From: Bacteroides faecis MAJ27
GTDB lineage: Bacteria; Bacteroidota; Bacteroidia; Bacteroidales; Bacteroidaceae
Length of the DNA stretch: 64,000 nucleotides
Assembly: GCF_900106755.1 (NCBI RefSeq)
Contig: NZ_FNNN01000004.1
Span: forward strand, 124,001 to 188,000
Reading direction: 5' to 3'
A program made the position numbers and the translations under genes. The stretch's first letter is position 1; each line of letters begins with the position of its first letter. Below are positions 8,534 through 17,907 of this stretch, one piece after another. The notes under the pieces are model-generated. The model was not told where the DNA came from. It searched no databases and was given only the letters and a program-made list of their open reading frames with translations.

Positions 8534-11500
8534 CTATTTCCTATTCGCAGCAACTTCTATAAAATTACAGAATAGTTTTCTGGCGACTTCGGATGATTCC
8601 GAAGGCTCATTCAAGTGGTCTATCAGATCCAGAGTGGAATAGTAGATTTTTCCCTTTCCGCAGGGAACGATCCCTACAGCTGTCCCCAAATGGAAAGGAG
8701 TGCTCCGATACGAACCTACGACCATCTCTTCATGATCCATATACATACCCAACCGACGATCTCCGTCGCGCACCAGTTCCTGATAGGGCCACCCCATTGC
8801 ACAGTTCACCGGCAGCTCTTCAAAAAGCGGATGGTCCTTCACAAAATGTAATCCGCCTATCCAGTTCCTTCCGACCGAATAATAGCCATCATAAGCAGAA
8901 CCTGTATTCTCGCTCACAATATCCATCCACGATTCTGCCGATTTCAGCAAGAGCAATGATGTACCGTCTTTCTTCACGCGGTCCAATAGTTCCTGCGGAG
9001 CAATTGCCGCATTGCCCGGACGCGCCCAGACTAACTGCACACTTCCTGATGTCTTCTGCTGACGGTATTCCAACGTAATCTCAACCTCTTCCCCTTCTTT
9101 CAGCTGGAAAGGACGTGTCAGTGTGATTTCTTTTCCATTTCCCCACTCGTCAATAATCCGTTGATTATTGACTGACAAGCGTACTCCCCTATCCGTTGTT
9201 GCTCCAATCATATACAGTCCCGTCTGGGGAGCAATCAGTTTTCCCTTCCATATAGCGGAGAAAGCCTGATTGGCCGGCAATAGCGCGTCCGGCTGGGCAC
9301 CTTCCGCAAATGTGCGGTCTATCTTAGTATCACCGGTCACGCCTGCAAGGGCACGCAAATCATCGTCTTTATAGAAAGAAACCTCAAAAGCAGCCTTACC
9401 GTCCTGCTGTTTAAAGAATTCCGGCAAAACAGGTTGCGGCATATCCAGTGAAGGACGTGTGACGACAATCCAATCCAGTTTTTCCATATCCGGTCGGAAC
9501 GACGGCAATGCAGTGCCTGTAGCTTTCTGGTAGAAGGTTGCCACCGGATCATCAGCTGTGCCATACAATGCACCTTTACCAACCAACTGTTCTTTCTTCC
9601 AGGAAACACCCAGCACTTCATCCTTCCCTCCCGCACACACGCGTCCGGAAGCATCTACCAAACGGGCTTTTACCTGATACATTCCGGGAGTACCGGACAG
9701 CTTCAGTTCACAGTTTTCAAGCAATAACTGTCCGAAGCAGTCACCTCCCGAAATACTCACTTCCTTCTCTGTCACCTTCTGCTCTTTCCCATCCGGCGTA
9801 CGGACAGAAATCTCCAGACGATGATTGCCGGAAAGATTCTTCTCATTGACTATGTAAAAGTCAACACCCACTTTTCCCGGCAGGCGGGCAAACTGCGAAC
9901 GGGAAGAAACAGCGATGTATAAAGGTTGTGTGTAATACGTCAACGCAGCAAGATTGCCTTTCGGGTTCCGATAGATGTCCACCACACCGGAATGATTGTC
10001 ATAAGGCATCGCCTCCCAACCGTTGATTGCATAGGCATCCCCCAGATTCTGCATACGCATCCCCTGAATACGACGTCCCTGATGATCAAAAGAGACATCT
10101 CCCATCGCCCGTGTCAACGAATCTACAGAGCCGAAGTAAGGATACAGATTCTTTTTCTGCATAAACTGCCCGAAAGATTCATATTGTTTCTTCCAGAATA
10201 ATCCGTCCCATCCGGTCAGCCCTGTGCGGTCTATCTCTTTTACTATTTCAGCCACACGTGGCGGAGCGGAAATAGCTCCTTCTTCTCCCCGCATATATAC
10301 TTCCGTCCGATTGTCCGTGTACATCAGGTTATCCTTCGGTCCCCGGTAGTATCCTTCTTCCCAAGTGGCAGGTCCGCCGGCACGGTGATTGTCGAACCAA
10401 CCTTTCTTGTGCAGAACAGTATCGAAAGGCAACATATTTGCTTTGGAATCTTCTTCTGCAGATTCTCTGGAAGCCCATCCCGAAGTAAACGTCATCACGC
10501 GGCTCGGATCGAGTGCATGTGCCTTCTTCATATCCTCCATCCGTTTGACAACCAGTTCTTTATCCTTAGAACGGGGGCCGCCGAACTCGTTAATCAGATT
10601 GTAAATAACCAGACTCGGATGACTCCTGTCCCGCAATATCATACGGTGCAGTTTGGTATTGACCATTGCCCGGATAAACGGGTCGTGACCTGCCGAATGG
10701 AAAGCTCCCGGCTCTTCATAATAGAGCAATCCCAGCTCGTCCGCCTTTTCCAGAACGACCGGAGAACCGATGGAGCGATGGAAGTTAAGCATATTCAGTC
10801 CCATACTTTTAGCTACCGATACTTGCTTCTCCGCCATTTCGGGAGTAGCATAAAGTCCGGTGGCAGGCCAGTACCCCCAACTGATGGCTGTACGAAGCAT
10901 GACACGCCTTCCATTCAGCCTCAACATCGCATCCTTTCCGATTCCTACCGGCTCAAACCAACGGAAGCCGAATGTCTGAACAGCCCGATCGGATAACTTC
11001 TTCCCCGATTTCACATCGACGCCACATACATACAAATAAGGAGTATCCAAATCCCAGATACGGGCCTCCGGACAATGAAGTTCCATCGTCACCACATTCG
11101 TTCCCTGCTTCAAAGCAACACGGGGCAGTTTCTTTTCCAATATCACCTTGCCGGGATTCTCCTTCTCGTACACAGAAAAGTAAATATCCTGTTTCTCTGT
11201 TTTTGCCGAGGTATTGTTTACGGTAAGAATCGCTTTCACCTTCGTCCGCTCCGGCTGGTTCTGCATGTAGATGTCAGATACATAGACAGGAGAAACCGCA
11301 TCCAGACGTACCCGTCCGATGATACCGCCAAACGATCTGCCCGGAGGAATCTGATACTTTCCCCAATACATTTCGTTGAAGTCCTGCCAGTGGAAGTTAC
11401 CGCCGGGATTCGTCACACGAACTGCCAGGCATTGTTCTTTACCGGGTTGCACCGCTTCTGTGATATCCGCATCGAAAGGTGATTCGCCTATTATATCATA

Positions 11501-11974
11501 GGCTACCAACTTTCTATCCAGATAAACTTCCGCACGCAGACGCACCGACTCAAAATGAATTAGAAAGCGTTTCCCTTTCAAATCAGCCGGAAGCTTCAGA
11601 GTGCGGAACCACCAGCTAACTCCTACTCCGTCTTCCGGACGGGGATAATCGGAAGTTGTAAGATACTCTTCTACCGTACCGGGTACCTGCACCGCCCTGG
11701 CATGCCGGGGTTGTAACCGTTCCCATCCTCCTGTCGGAGGATTCACCGGAAGGCGGGAAAGGCCTGTTATTTCTTCCGGCAAGAAAAGCCTGTCCTGTTT
11801 CCATTCCGCCTGCTTATCCTGCCACAAGAACCATCCGTCACCGGACAAAGAAAGCGTAAACCGTCCTTCTTTCCCGTTACTATCATATTTCTGTGCCTTT
11901 ACCGGAGAAACAAAAGCCAACATCACTCCACACAAAGCCAACAGAATGGAAAATCGATATTTCTGTATTTTCAT
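8534..11974 (-). CDS. Glycoside hydrolase family 2 with inserted PA14 domain
   Basis: Large secreted GH2 exo-enzyme (beta-galactosidase/glucuronidase/mannosidase superfamily; specificity not predictable). Signal peptide ends near SPVKAQ. Then a GH2 sugar-binding domain (about 45-230), an immunoglobulin-like domain, and a TIM barrel with acid/base NLINEF (E463) and a probable nucleophile in RGEEGA (about residue 560). The C-terminal third is a glutamine-amidotransferase-like accessory domain into which a PA14 domain (about 920-1010, LTRPFQLKEGEEVEI) is inserted. PA14 domains are often glycan-binding. It sits 46 bp after the GH92-like gene. Start at 11974 (MKIQKYRF); 11986 is an alternative. 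Confidence 0.88.
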   Translation of the reverse strand: MKIQKYRFSILLALCGVMLAFVSPVKAQKYDSNGKEGRFTLSLSGDGWFLWQDKQAEWKQDRLFLPEEITGLSRLPVNPPTGGWERLQPRHARAVQVPGTVEEYLTTSDYPRPEDGVGVSWWFRTLKLPADLKGKRFLIHFESVRLRAEVYLDRKLVAYDIIGESPFDADITEAVQPGKEQCLAVRVTNPGGNFHWQDFNEMYWGKYQIPPGRSFGGIIGRVRLDAVSPVYVSDIYMQNQPERTKVKAILTVNNTSAKTEKQDIYFSVYEKENPGKVILEKKLPRVALKQGTNVVTMELHCPEARIWDLDTPYLYVCGVDVKSGKKLSDRAVQTFGFRWFEPVGIGKDAMLRLNGRRVMLRTAISWGYWPATGLYATPEMAEKQVSVAKSMGLNMLNFHRSIGSPVVLEKADELGLLYYEEPGAFHSAGHDPFIRAMVNTKLHRMILRDRSHPSLVIYNLINEFGGPRSKDKELVVKRMEDMKKAHALDPSRVMTFTSGWASRESAEEDSKANMLPFDTVLHKKGWFDNHRAGGPATWEEGYYRGPKDNLMYTDNRTEVYMRGEEGAISAPPRVAEIVKEIDRTGLTGWDGLFWKKQYESFGQFMQKKNLYPYFGSVDSLTRAMGDVSFDHQGRRIQGMRMQNLGDAYAINGWEAMPYDNHSGVVDIYRNPKGNLAALTYYTQPLYIAVSSRSQFARLPGKVGVDFYIVNEKNLSGNHRLEISVRTPDGKEQKVTEKEVSISGGDCFGQLLLENCELKLSGTPGMYQVKARLVDASGRVCAGGKDEVLGVSWKKEQLVGKGALYGTADDPVATFYQKATGTALPSFRPDMEKLDWIVVTRPSLDMPQPVLPEFFKQQDGKAAFEVSFYKDDDLRALAGVTGDTKIDRTFAEGAQPDALLPANQAFSAIWKGKLIAPQTGLYMIGATTDRGVRLSVNNQRIIDEWGNGKEITLTRPFQLKEGEEVEITLEYRQQKTSGSVQLVWARPGNAAIAPQELLDRVKKDGTSLLLLKSAESWMDIVSENTGSAYDGYYSVGRNWIGGLHFVKDHPLFEELPVNCAMGWPYQELVRDGDRRLGMYMDHEEMVVGSYRSTPFHLGTAVGIVPCGKGKIYYSTLDLIDHLNEPSESSEVARKLFCNFIEVAANRK

Positions 11975-12020
11975 AGTATATATCATTTTAAGAGATGACC
12001 ACAGGCCAACCGCATACCCA

Positions 12021-14276
12021 TCACTTCATTTCCAATGAAGGAGGAACATCACCGACTCCGCTACCCCATGCTTTATTGGGTTTGCTGCCCATTACCAATA
12101 CCAGTTTGCCACCATCCTTCAAGTCTTCATGACTGAACCAGGATTTATTCCACTCCTTGCCATTCAATGTAGCAGACTGGATATATTTGTTATCTGCAGA
12201 AGTGTTCTGAGCTTCAATCTCGAATACAGCACCATTGCTAAGTGTTACTTTGGCATTTGTAAAGAGCGGACTTCCGATATTGTAGACCGGCAATCCCGGA
12301 GTGACCGGATAAAAACCCAGTGAAGAGAAGACTACAAATGAAGTCATACCGCCTCCGTCTTCATCACCCGGCATACCCATCAAGTCATTGCGGAACCATG
12401 TTTTCAGCATTTGGCGGATTCGCTTCTGTGTCTTCCAGGGTTGACCGGCATAGTTGTAAAGATAAGGTACATGCAGTGATGGTTCGTTTGCCATAGAAAA
12501 CTGTCCTACATTTCCCGTATGATCGGGCAACTTTGCATAAAATTCATACTTGCTTCGTCCGAGCGGTTCTGTGAAAGTGCGGTCCAGATTAGCGATAAAC
12601 TGTTCCTTTCCTCCCATGAGGCTGATGAGGTCGGCCACATTGTGGGGCACGTCCCAACGATAAACCCAGCCATTGTTCTCTCCATAATATTCACGGGCTC
12701 CCATACCTCCGGGATAACGGTAGTCGAAAGGTTCGATCCAGTGTCCTTCTTTATCTTTCGGATGGAAGAAAGCTGTCTCTTTATTGTAGAGATTCCGATA
12801 GTTATAAGAACATTTCAGATAATACTCGGCTTCCTCTTTTTTATTTAATGCTTCAGCGACACGGGAGAGACACCACTGGTCGTAGCTGGTTCCCAAAGTG
12901 ACGGCAACAGGCTGGCGCTTTTCGAAAGGATGTACATTCGGGTCGTTTTCCTTTTCATCCGTACGGAGAGCAGGGATATAGCCATTTTCATGATAGAACT
13001 TGTCTAACCAGCCGGCTGCTGCTCCCGACCAGGGTGCGAGAGTTTTTTCTTCCATACCTTTCCGGCAGGCTTCATAAGCTTTTACCGTGTCTACTTTCAG
13101 TCCTTTTGCCAGTGCATCGGCTATAGTAGCGACGGCATGGTTGGAATTCATGCGGCGCGTATCTCCGGTCACTTCGGGAAAAGTAGGCATCCACATGTTG
13201 CCCATCTGTTCCGCCATGCGCAAATAAGACGCGATGATATCTTCCTCTTTTTGCCGGTCGATCAATGTACGGAGAGGATGTGCAGCACGATAAGTATCCC
13301 AGATCCAGTCGTCATTATAGAAAGGAGTACCGTTATCTTCGTGCACTTTTCCGTCGAAAGCACTAAAATAGCGACCATCTTCGCTCATACAAATCGGACG
13401 TTCGAAAGTACGGTAGAAAGAAGAGTAAAATACAGTTTTATCATCTTCTGTACCTCCCTCTACTTTTATACGACCCAGAGTTTCATTCCATACCCGGCGG
13501 CCAGCTTCTGCAAGTGCCTTTATATTGTAGTCTTTTAATTCGCGATGCAGGTTCTTTTCAGCCTGTTCCTCACTGATAAAAGAAATACCATAACGAAGGC
13601 TGACTGTTGTAGTGCCATCGGCAAAACGCCACGCCGCACAAGTATTTACCCCTTCGGCATTGTCTTTACTTGTATTGATAGTACCATTTTCGAGAATACC
13701 GGTACTTACGGGTTTCTCCTGTGGCTCTATATACACATACACACTTGTGTTATTGTTCAGTTGCTGACGACCACTGATGAAATTTTCGTTTGCATGGATA
13801 GAACCGTTACGGGAGTTTACAATAAGATAAGCCGGTTTGTCCGCCTCGAATGTGATCCGGTAGATAGCTGACTGATGAGAGAGCGCATATTCCGCTTTCA
13901 TGCGGTTATCGTCCAACTCCACTTCGTAGGAATAAGGAGTAATATGCTCATTGTCATAGTTGTAAGTTATGATCGGACGAAGTTCTTCCCCCTGACAGGG
14001 ACTGAGATTGAACGCTGAACGTTCCCGGTGATTGGTGACAATCAATGGCAGACCCTTCAATAGTTCCGATGTATAATCGGCACGCTCCGGATAAACACGA
14101 AGCATACTGTTAGGCAACTGGATGGTGGGGAATGTAGGAACCAGCAAATGACTGATATTCCCGATATATGGATCGACGTAATCAACCGGTGTCCGTCCAC
14201 TTGTCTGTAATTTCCCGTTACATGCACTCAGCGTTGAGATGATAACCGCTGAAGCTAAAATATGTGTAAGTTTCAT
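12021..14276 (-). CDS. GH92-like (alpha-mannosidase family) lipoprotein
   Basis: GH92 enzymes are calcium-dependent exo-alpha-mannosidases that invert configuration. The protein begins with a lipobox (LSAC) and the family's opening VDPYIG motif. The acid is expected in ANEPS (E598). The base region reads PGDEDGGG (638-643), where characterised members usually read PGNDDGGQ. The following SFVVFSSLGFYPVTPG is recognisable but also altered. The fold is therefore clear but the active site is divergent, so another sugar with the same stereochemistry is possible. 30 bp from the upstream GH2, in the same operon. Confidence 0.85.
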   Translation of the reverse strand: MKLTHILASAVIISTLSACNGKLQTSGRTPVDYVDPYIGNISHLLVPTFPTIQLPNSMLRVYPERADYTSELLKGLPLIVTNHRERSAFNLSPCQGEELRPIITYNYDNEHITPYSYEVELDDNRMKAEYALSHQSAIYRITFEADKPAYLIVNSRNGSIHANENFISGRQQLNNNTSVYVYIEPQEKPVSTGILENGTINTSKDNAEGVNTCAAWRFADGTTTVSLRYGISFISEEQAEKNLHRELKDYNIKALAEAGRRVWNETLGRIKVEGGTEDDKTVFYSSFYRTFERPICMSEDGRYFSAFDGKVHEDNGTPFYNDDWIWDTYRAAHPLRTLIDRQKEEDIIASYLRMAEQMGNMWMPTFPEVTGDTRRMNSNHAVATIADALAKGLKVDTVKAYEACRKGMEEKTLAPWSGAAAGWLDKFYHENGYIPALRTDEKENDPNVHPFEKRQPVAVTLGTSYDQWCLSRVAEALNKKEEAEYYLKCSYNYRNLYNKETAFFHPKDKEGHWIEPFDYRYPGGMGAREYYGENNGWVYRWDVPHNVADLISLMGGKEQFIANLDRTFTEPLGRSKYEFYAKLPDHTGNVGQFSMANEPSLHVPYLYNYAGQPWKTQKRIRQMLKTWFRNDLMGMPGDEDGGGMTSFVVFSSLGFYPVTPGLPVYNIGSPLFTNAKVTLSNGAVFEIEAQNTSADNKYIQSATLNGKEWNKSWFSHEDLKDGGKLVLVMGSKPNKAWGSGVGDVPPSLEMK

Positions 14277-14306
14277 CTTTGTCTTTTTTAAGTTACAATA
14301 TCTCTT

Positions 14307-17300
14307 TTATTTGGCTTCCGGATTCACAAAGGCAGCCTTCAACAACGGAAGGAAATCCTTCTTGTTATCGCATTTGAAACAGCCGGTGAAATCGTTCCGG
14401 TCTCCCGCTCCTATTTTGATCACCAGTTTATTCCATCCCTGCAGCAACGGCAATTCTTTGTAAATGATTTCATTGCGTCCGTCGTGAGAAACAGCCGTAT
14501 AAGGCTTATCGTTGATAAGCAGCGTACGCTTTTTCGCTTTTAGCATCAAAGACAGTTTGGGCATATTCGGTTCTATCAACAGGTCATCCAAGGGACGCGG
14601 ACTGAACACATAAAGTTCCAATGCCCATTCGTCACCGTTGTCCTTCACCAGCTTTTCTTTCGTAGCTACCGGGAAATTAATCTGCTCGTCGCGCAAAAAG
14701 AAGACCTCGTCAATATTGACTTCCGGCTTTTTGTATGCTATTCCGGCATTTTTCAAGATAGCAGTTAACGTATTGTATCCTTTTTCCGAATTGGCAAATT
14801 CTGTCAACGTGCTCAAATAGAAAGTAGAAGCATTTTGCCGGCATTTTACAAATACGGGAGTAGCGGCTGTACACTCATATTCACTGCGGATCGTTCCGGC
14901 AGTCTTGATCTCTTCCGGGCGTTTGTTCCATTTTCTCCAATCCGTCTTACAGGCATTCAGCAACACCTCTCCTTCTTCCACCAAAGCCCCTTTCAGCGAA
15001 TAACCGGAAGCATCCGTTTTCTGAAGTTCGCAGAAATAGAAGTCAGAGTTATTTAATCCGTTCATCCATGACTTCTGTACAGGCAGGAAAGAAGAACGCT
15101 GCAATTTGTCCAAGGCTACCGGAAACGGCAGGATTTCATTGTAAGAGGCTACCGTCTCAGGTGTAAGTCCCCATATCCACACATCTGCACCTTTGACTAT
15201 TTGTTTTTGCATCTCTTTCCGGATGGAAGCATCCAATGTACGGCTACCGTCTACCAGATAGAGTAATGAAGAAGGAAGGGTCGCTTTCTTCGCAAAGATG
15301 ACTCCTTGCGCATCCATCAACTGCTTTAATTTGCTATCCTGGCTACCGATGAAGACAACTTCTTTATAATTCTTGCCGGTTGCCGTGATTCCGTGATTTT
15401 TATACTTTTCTTTATCAATGACGGCATAAGGAGACCAAGCCGGTTTTTCCGGCGCATTGGCTGCACGCAAAGCACCATACATCGGCCATTCCTGAAAGAG
15501 TGGCAAAGTCGGGTCGTAACCGGGATTGAATGTGGTGCAATAAGGACCTACACGTTCCGGTTGTACCCCCGGAACTCCTTCTTTGTAATCGCTGAAGAAA
15601 ACTCCGTCTGTTTCAACCGAAGGTGTTTTGCTCTTATCTTTTTTACCGAGTGGAAGCGGCTTTAATGCATACCATGCCATATTGAAGACTGTCGTGTAAG
15701 AAGCTCCCATCTGTCTCTGGTTGGCGATTAAATTGTAGCATTCGTTGGCCAGTCCTTCCATACGTCCTTCCTGTGATTCGTAAGCACGTTCTCCGTTGTA
15801 TTTGGAAACCTGTTCCGGCGTACCATAATAGGCCATACTATGCTCACCGATTCCCCAAGGTTTTCCAATTTCAATCCAGCGTTTCATCGAATTAATGTCT
15901 CCATAGTGTCCTACGGTTACAGGTAATATGCCGTCACCATCATCTTCACCGTCTGCTGAAATCCACGGACGGGTAGGGTCATTCTGATGTACGATGTCAC
16001 GCCATTCTTCCCATGCTTTCTTTTGGACAGGCATCAATTCGGGACGATTATATACATGCAGGATCACAGGCTTGTTTTCGTTGCTGATACTCCAGCCGAA
16101 AACTGACGCATGATTTCTATCGCGCAGCACAAAACGTTTCAAATGTGATTTGGATGTTTCCCAAAAGAGGTCGGAGTCCAACTTCGGCCCACCGTCGCTG
16201 GCCCAGTTCGCTGTTTCATTCAATACGCAGATACCCATTTCGTCAGCCATGTCAAGATAGAAACGAGGATAGACTTGTGCATGCGGGCGTACGGCATTGG
16301 CATTCATACCCTTGATGGCAGTAAACCAAGCCCAGGCATAACGGCGTGTCATTTGCGGGATACCCATAAAATGCCAGGAATCACCATGCAAGGCATAAGG
16401 CTCGCCGTTCAGACATTGGGTAGTTCCCTGCAAGGTCCATTCACGCCAGCCGAAACGCTCATATTTCGTATCGACAGTTTGTTTTTGATTTTTGACGGAG
16501 AGCAGCAAAGCATACAGGTTAGGATGCTCCGGAGTCCAGTATTTCAATACGTCTTTGCCCACAGGCACTTGTAACGTCACTTTCTGAGATGTACCGGTGG
16601 CAACCGATACTTTTGCCGGGGCAACCGACAATGCTTCGTTACCAAGTGTCCAGTCGGGAACAGGAGCGGAGTTTATATCCGTTCCTGCACGGTTCATCCA
16701 TTCACGGATGTCACCTTGCAATTGTATTTCCGCCTTCTTGGCTGTCTGGTTCTGTACCGTCACTTCTATTTCCAGCATGTTCTTCGATACCAGCGGTTTC
16801 ACATATACATCTTCTATATGGATTTTCGGCAAAGCCAGCAGATAAACATCCTGCCAGATACCATTGATCTGATATCCCCACATCGAACCGCCCGGAACAA
16901 TACGGCGTCCAATAGTCGAATTATTTTCGAATAAAGACTGACTCCTTACTCCCACCAGCACTTCGACCGTCTCACCGGGAGTCACTTTATCGGTAATATC
17001 AAAGCTAAACGGCAGGAATAAATCGAAATTCTCGCCTACCTTTTCTTTGTTTACATAAATTTCGGAATATCCGGCCACCGCTTCAAAATAAAGTTTGATT
17101 TGCTGCCCGGTCCAATCAGAAGGGATGGTCACATTCTTCTTCATCCATGCCATCTTCACCTGTTCCCATTCTTTAGGATATGAAGGGTAGTTGCGATGGT
17201 CGGGGCCTTCCAGGTCACGGTAAGCAAAAGCATTGATATTCCATGGTGAAGGAATTTTGATACGGGTCTTGTCCCATTTACCGTCACTATCCGGAAGCGG

Positions 17301-17558
17301 AAGTTCGGGAGCGATTCCTTTTCCCTGAACATATTCCTTTGGCAAACGAACAGGCTGGAAATCCCAATAACCATTCAGGCAAATTTCCTGTCGATGTTCC
17401 TTTTCTGTTTTATTCACCAGCCCTTCACTGGGAGCAAAAGGGTACGGATAGATCAATTTCTGATCATTAGTCACTGCCTGTGCATTTATCTTTGTAGAAT
17501 GCAAAGTAAAACCGCCCAACAGACAGCATAGTAAGATTAATTTTTTCTTCATATTCAT
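14307..17558 (-). CDS. Glycoside hydrolase family 2, first gene of the operon
   Basis: Secreted GH2 exo-enzyme, 1083 aa, with signal peptide ending near NAQA. Order: N-terminal extension with SPSEGLV-like sequence, GH2 sugar-binding domain, Ig-like domain, TIM barrel, then a GATase-like and a sandwich domain. Acid/base Glu is in GWSISNEN (E494) and the likely nucleophile in GIGEHSM (E572). It is clearly paralogous to the GH2 at 42881-45817, sharing the FAPSEGLV/FSPAEGLV start, GIAPEL and IKIPS motifs and the AYYG/TYYG context after the nucleophile. It is the promoter-proximal gene downstream of the TTAA box array at 17632-17659. Alternative ATG two codons later. Confidence 0.88.
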   Translation of the reverse strand: MNMKKKLILLCCLLGGFTLHSTKINAQAVTNDQKLIYPYPFAPSEGLVNKTEKEHRQEICLNGYWDFQPVRLPKEYVQGKGIAPELPLPDSDGKWDKTRIKIPSPWNINAFAYRDLEGPDHRNYPSYPKEWEQVKMAWMKKNVTIPSDWTGQQIKLYFEAVAGYSEIYVNKEKVGENFDLFLPFSFDITDKVTPGETVEVLVGVRSQSLFENNSTIGRRIVPGGSMWGYQINGIWQDVYLLALPKIHIEDVYVKPLVSKNMLEIEVTVQNQTAKKAEIQLQGDIREWMNRAGTDINSAPVPDWTLGNEALSVAPAKVSVATGTSQKVTLQVPVGKDVLKYWTPEHPNLYALLLSVKNQKQTVDTKYERFGWREWTLQGTTQCLNGEPYALHGDSWHFMGIPQMTRRYAWAWFTAIKGMNANAVRPHAQVYPRFYLDMADEMGICVLNETANWASDGGPKLDSDLFWETSKSHLKRFVLRDRNHASVFGWSISNENKPVILHVYNRPELMPVQKKAWEEWRDIVHQNDPTRPWISADGEDDGDGILPVTVGHYGDINSMKRWIEIGKPWGIGEHSMAYYGTPEQVSKYNGERAYESQEGRMEGLANECYNLIANQRQMGASYTTVFNMAWYALKPLPLGKKDKSKTPSVETDGVFFSDYKEGVPGVQPERVGPYCTTFNPGYDPTLPLFQEWPMYGALRAANAPEKPAWSPYAVIDKEKYKNHGITATGKNYKEVVFIGSQDSKLKQLMDAQGVIFAKKATLPSSLLYLVDGSRTLDASIRKEMQKQIVKGADVWIWGLTPETVASYNEILPFPVALDKLQRSSFLPVQKSWMNGLNNSDFYFCELQKTDASGYSLKGALVEEGEVLLNACKTDWRKWNKRPEEIKTAGTIRSEYECTAATPVFVKCRQNASTFYLSTLTEFANSEKGYNTLTAILKNAGIAYKKPEVNIDEVFFLRDEQINFPVATKEKLVKDNGDEWALELYVFSPRPLDDLLIEPNMPKLSLMLKAKKRTLLINDKPYTAVSHDGRNEIIYKELPLLQGWNKLVIKIGAGDRNDFTGCFKCDNKKDFLPLLKAAFVNPEAK

Positions 17559-17589
17559 AAATTAATGAGTTTTCCGGTATTACCAAGGG

Positions 17590-17659
17590 CAAAGTAAAAG
17601 GCAATGCATTAAAAAGAGGGGATAAAATAAATTAATTCTTCATTAAAAACAAATTAATT
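17590..17659 (-). promoter_or_regulatory. TTAA-box promoter P1 (17558 enzyme operon)
   Basis: On the minus strand AATTAATT (complement of 17652-17659) starts exactly 62 bp before TTACTTTG (complement of 17590-17597). Three TTAA boxes (17654-17657, 17643-17646, 17632-17635) are spaced 11 bp apart. No -33 TTTG is evident, which suits activator dependence. The -7 box is about 32 bp from the GH2 start. The rest of 17559-17907 holds only the divergent regulator's promoter. Confidence 0.75.
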
Positions 17660-17867
17660 GTATAATAATGTAGAGATTCCGCCCAAGTTATCCGCTTTCT
17701 GAGAATATTTCCCTGAAAATGGGAAAACGCTTCCACGAAAAGCCCTTCTTCCCTGAGAAGAAGATGAATCCTCTTAACCTTATTTTTAAAATGACAGCCG
17801 TATGAACGACTATCCCAACTCTTTTTAAATAAGTGCCCGTTTCTTATGAATATCGTATTGTTTTTCG

Positions 17868-17875
17868 TACTTTTG
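17868..17875 (+). promoter_or_regulatory. -7 element of the SARP-type regulator gene
   Basis: TACTTTTG fits TAnnTTTG and lies 33 bp before the ATG at 17908. TTAA tetramers upstream are not in 11-bp phase, so autoregulation through the same boxes is not indicated. Confidence 0.6.
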
Positions 17876-17907
17876 CCGCATAAGAACAGATTGAAGTAGA
17901 AACTACT

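Noticed and set aside
8593..9078. 161-codon plus-strand frame opposite the GH2-PA14 gene
   Set aside because: Antisense shadow of a strongly supported coding region; many similar frames throughout the window were left out for the same reason.
17774..17828. TTAA tetramers upstream of the regulator gene as an autoregulatory box array
   Set aside because: Spacing is 12 and 39 bp, not 11, and the distance to the -7 box does not match P1-P4.
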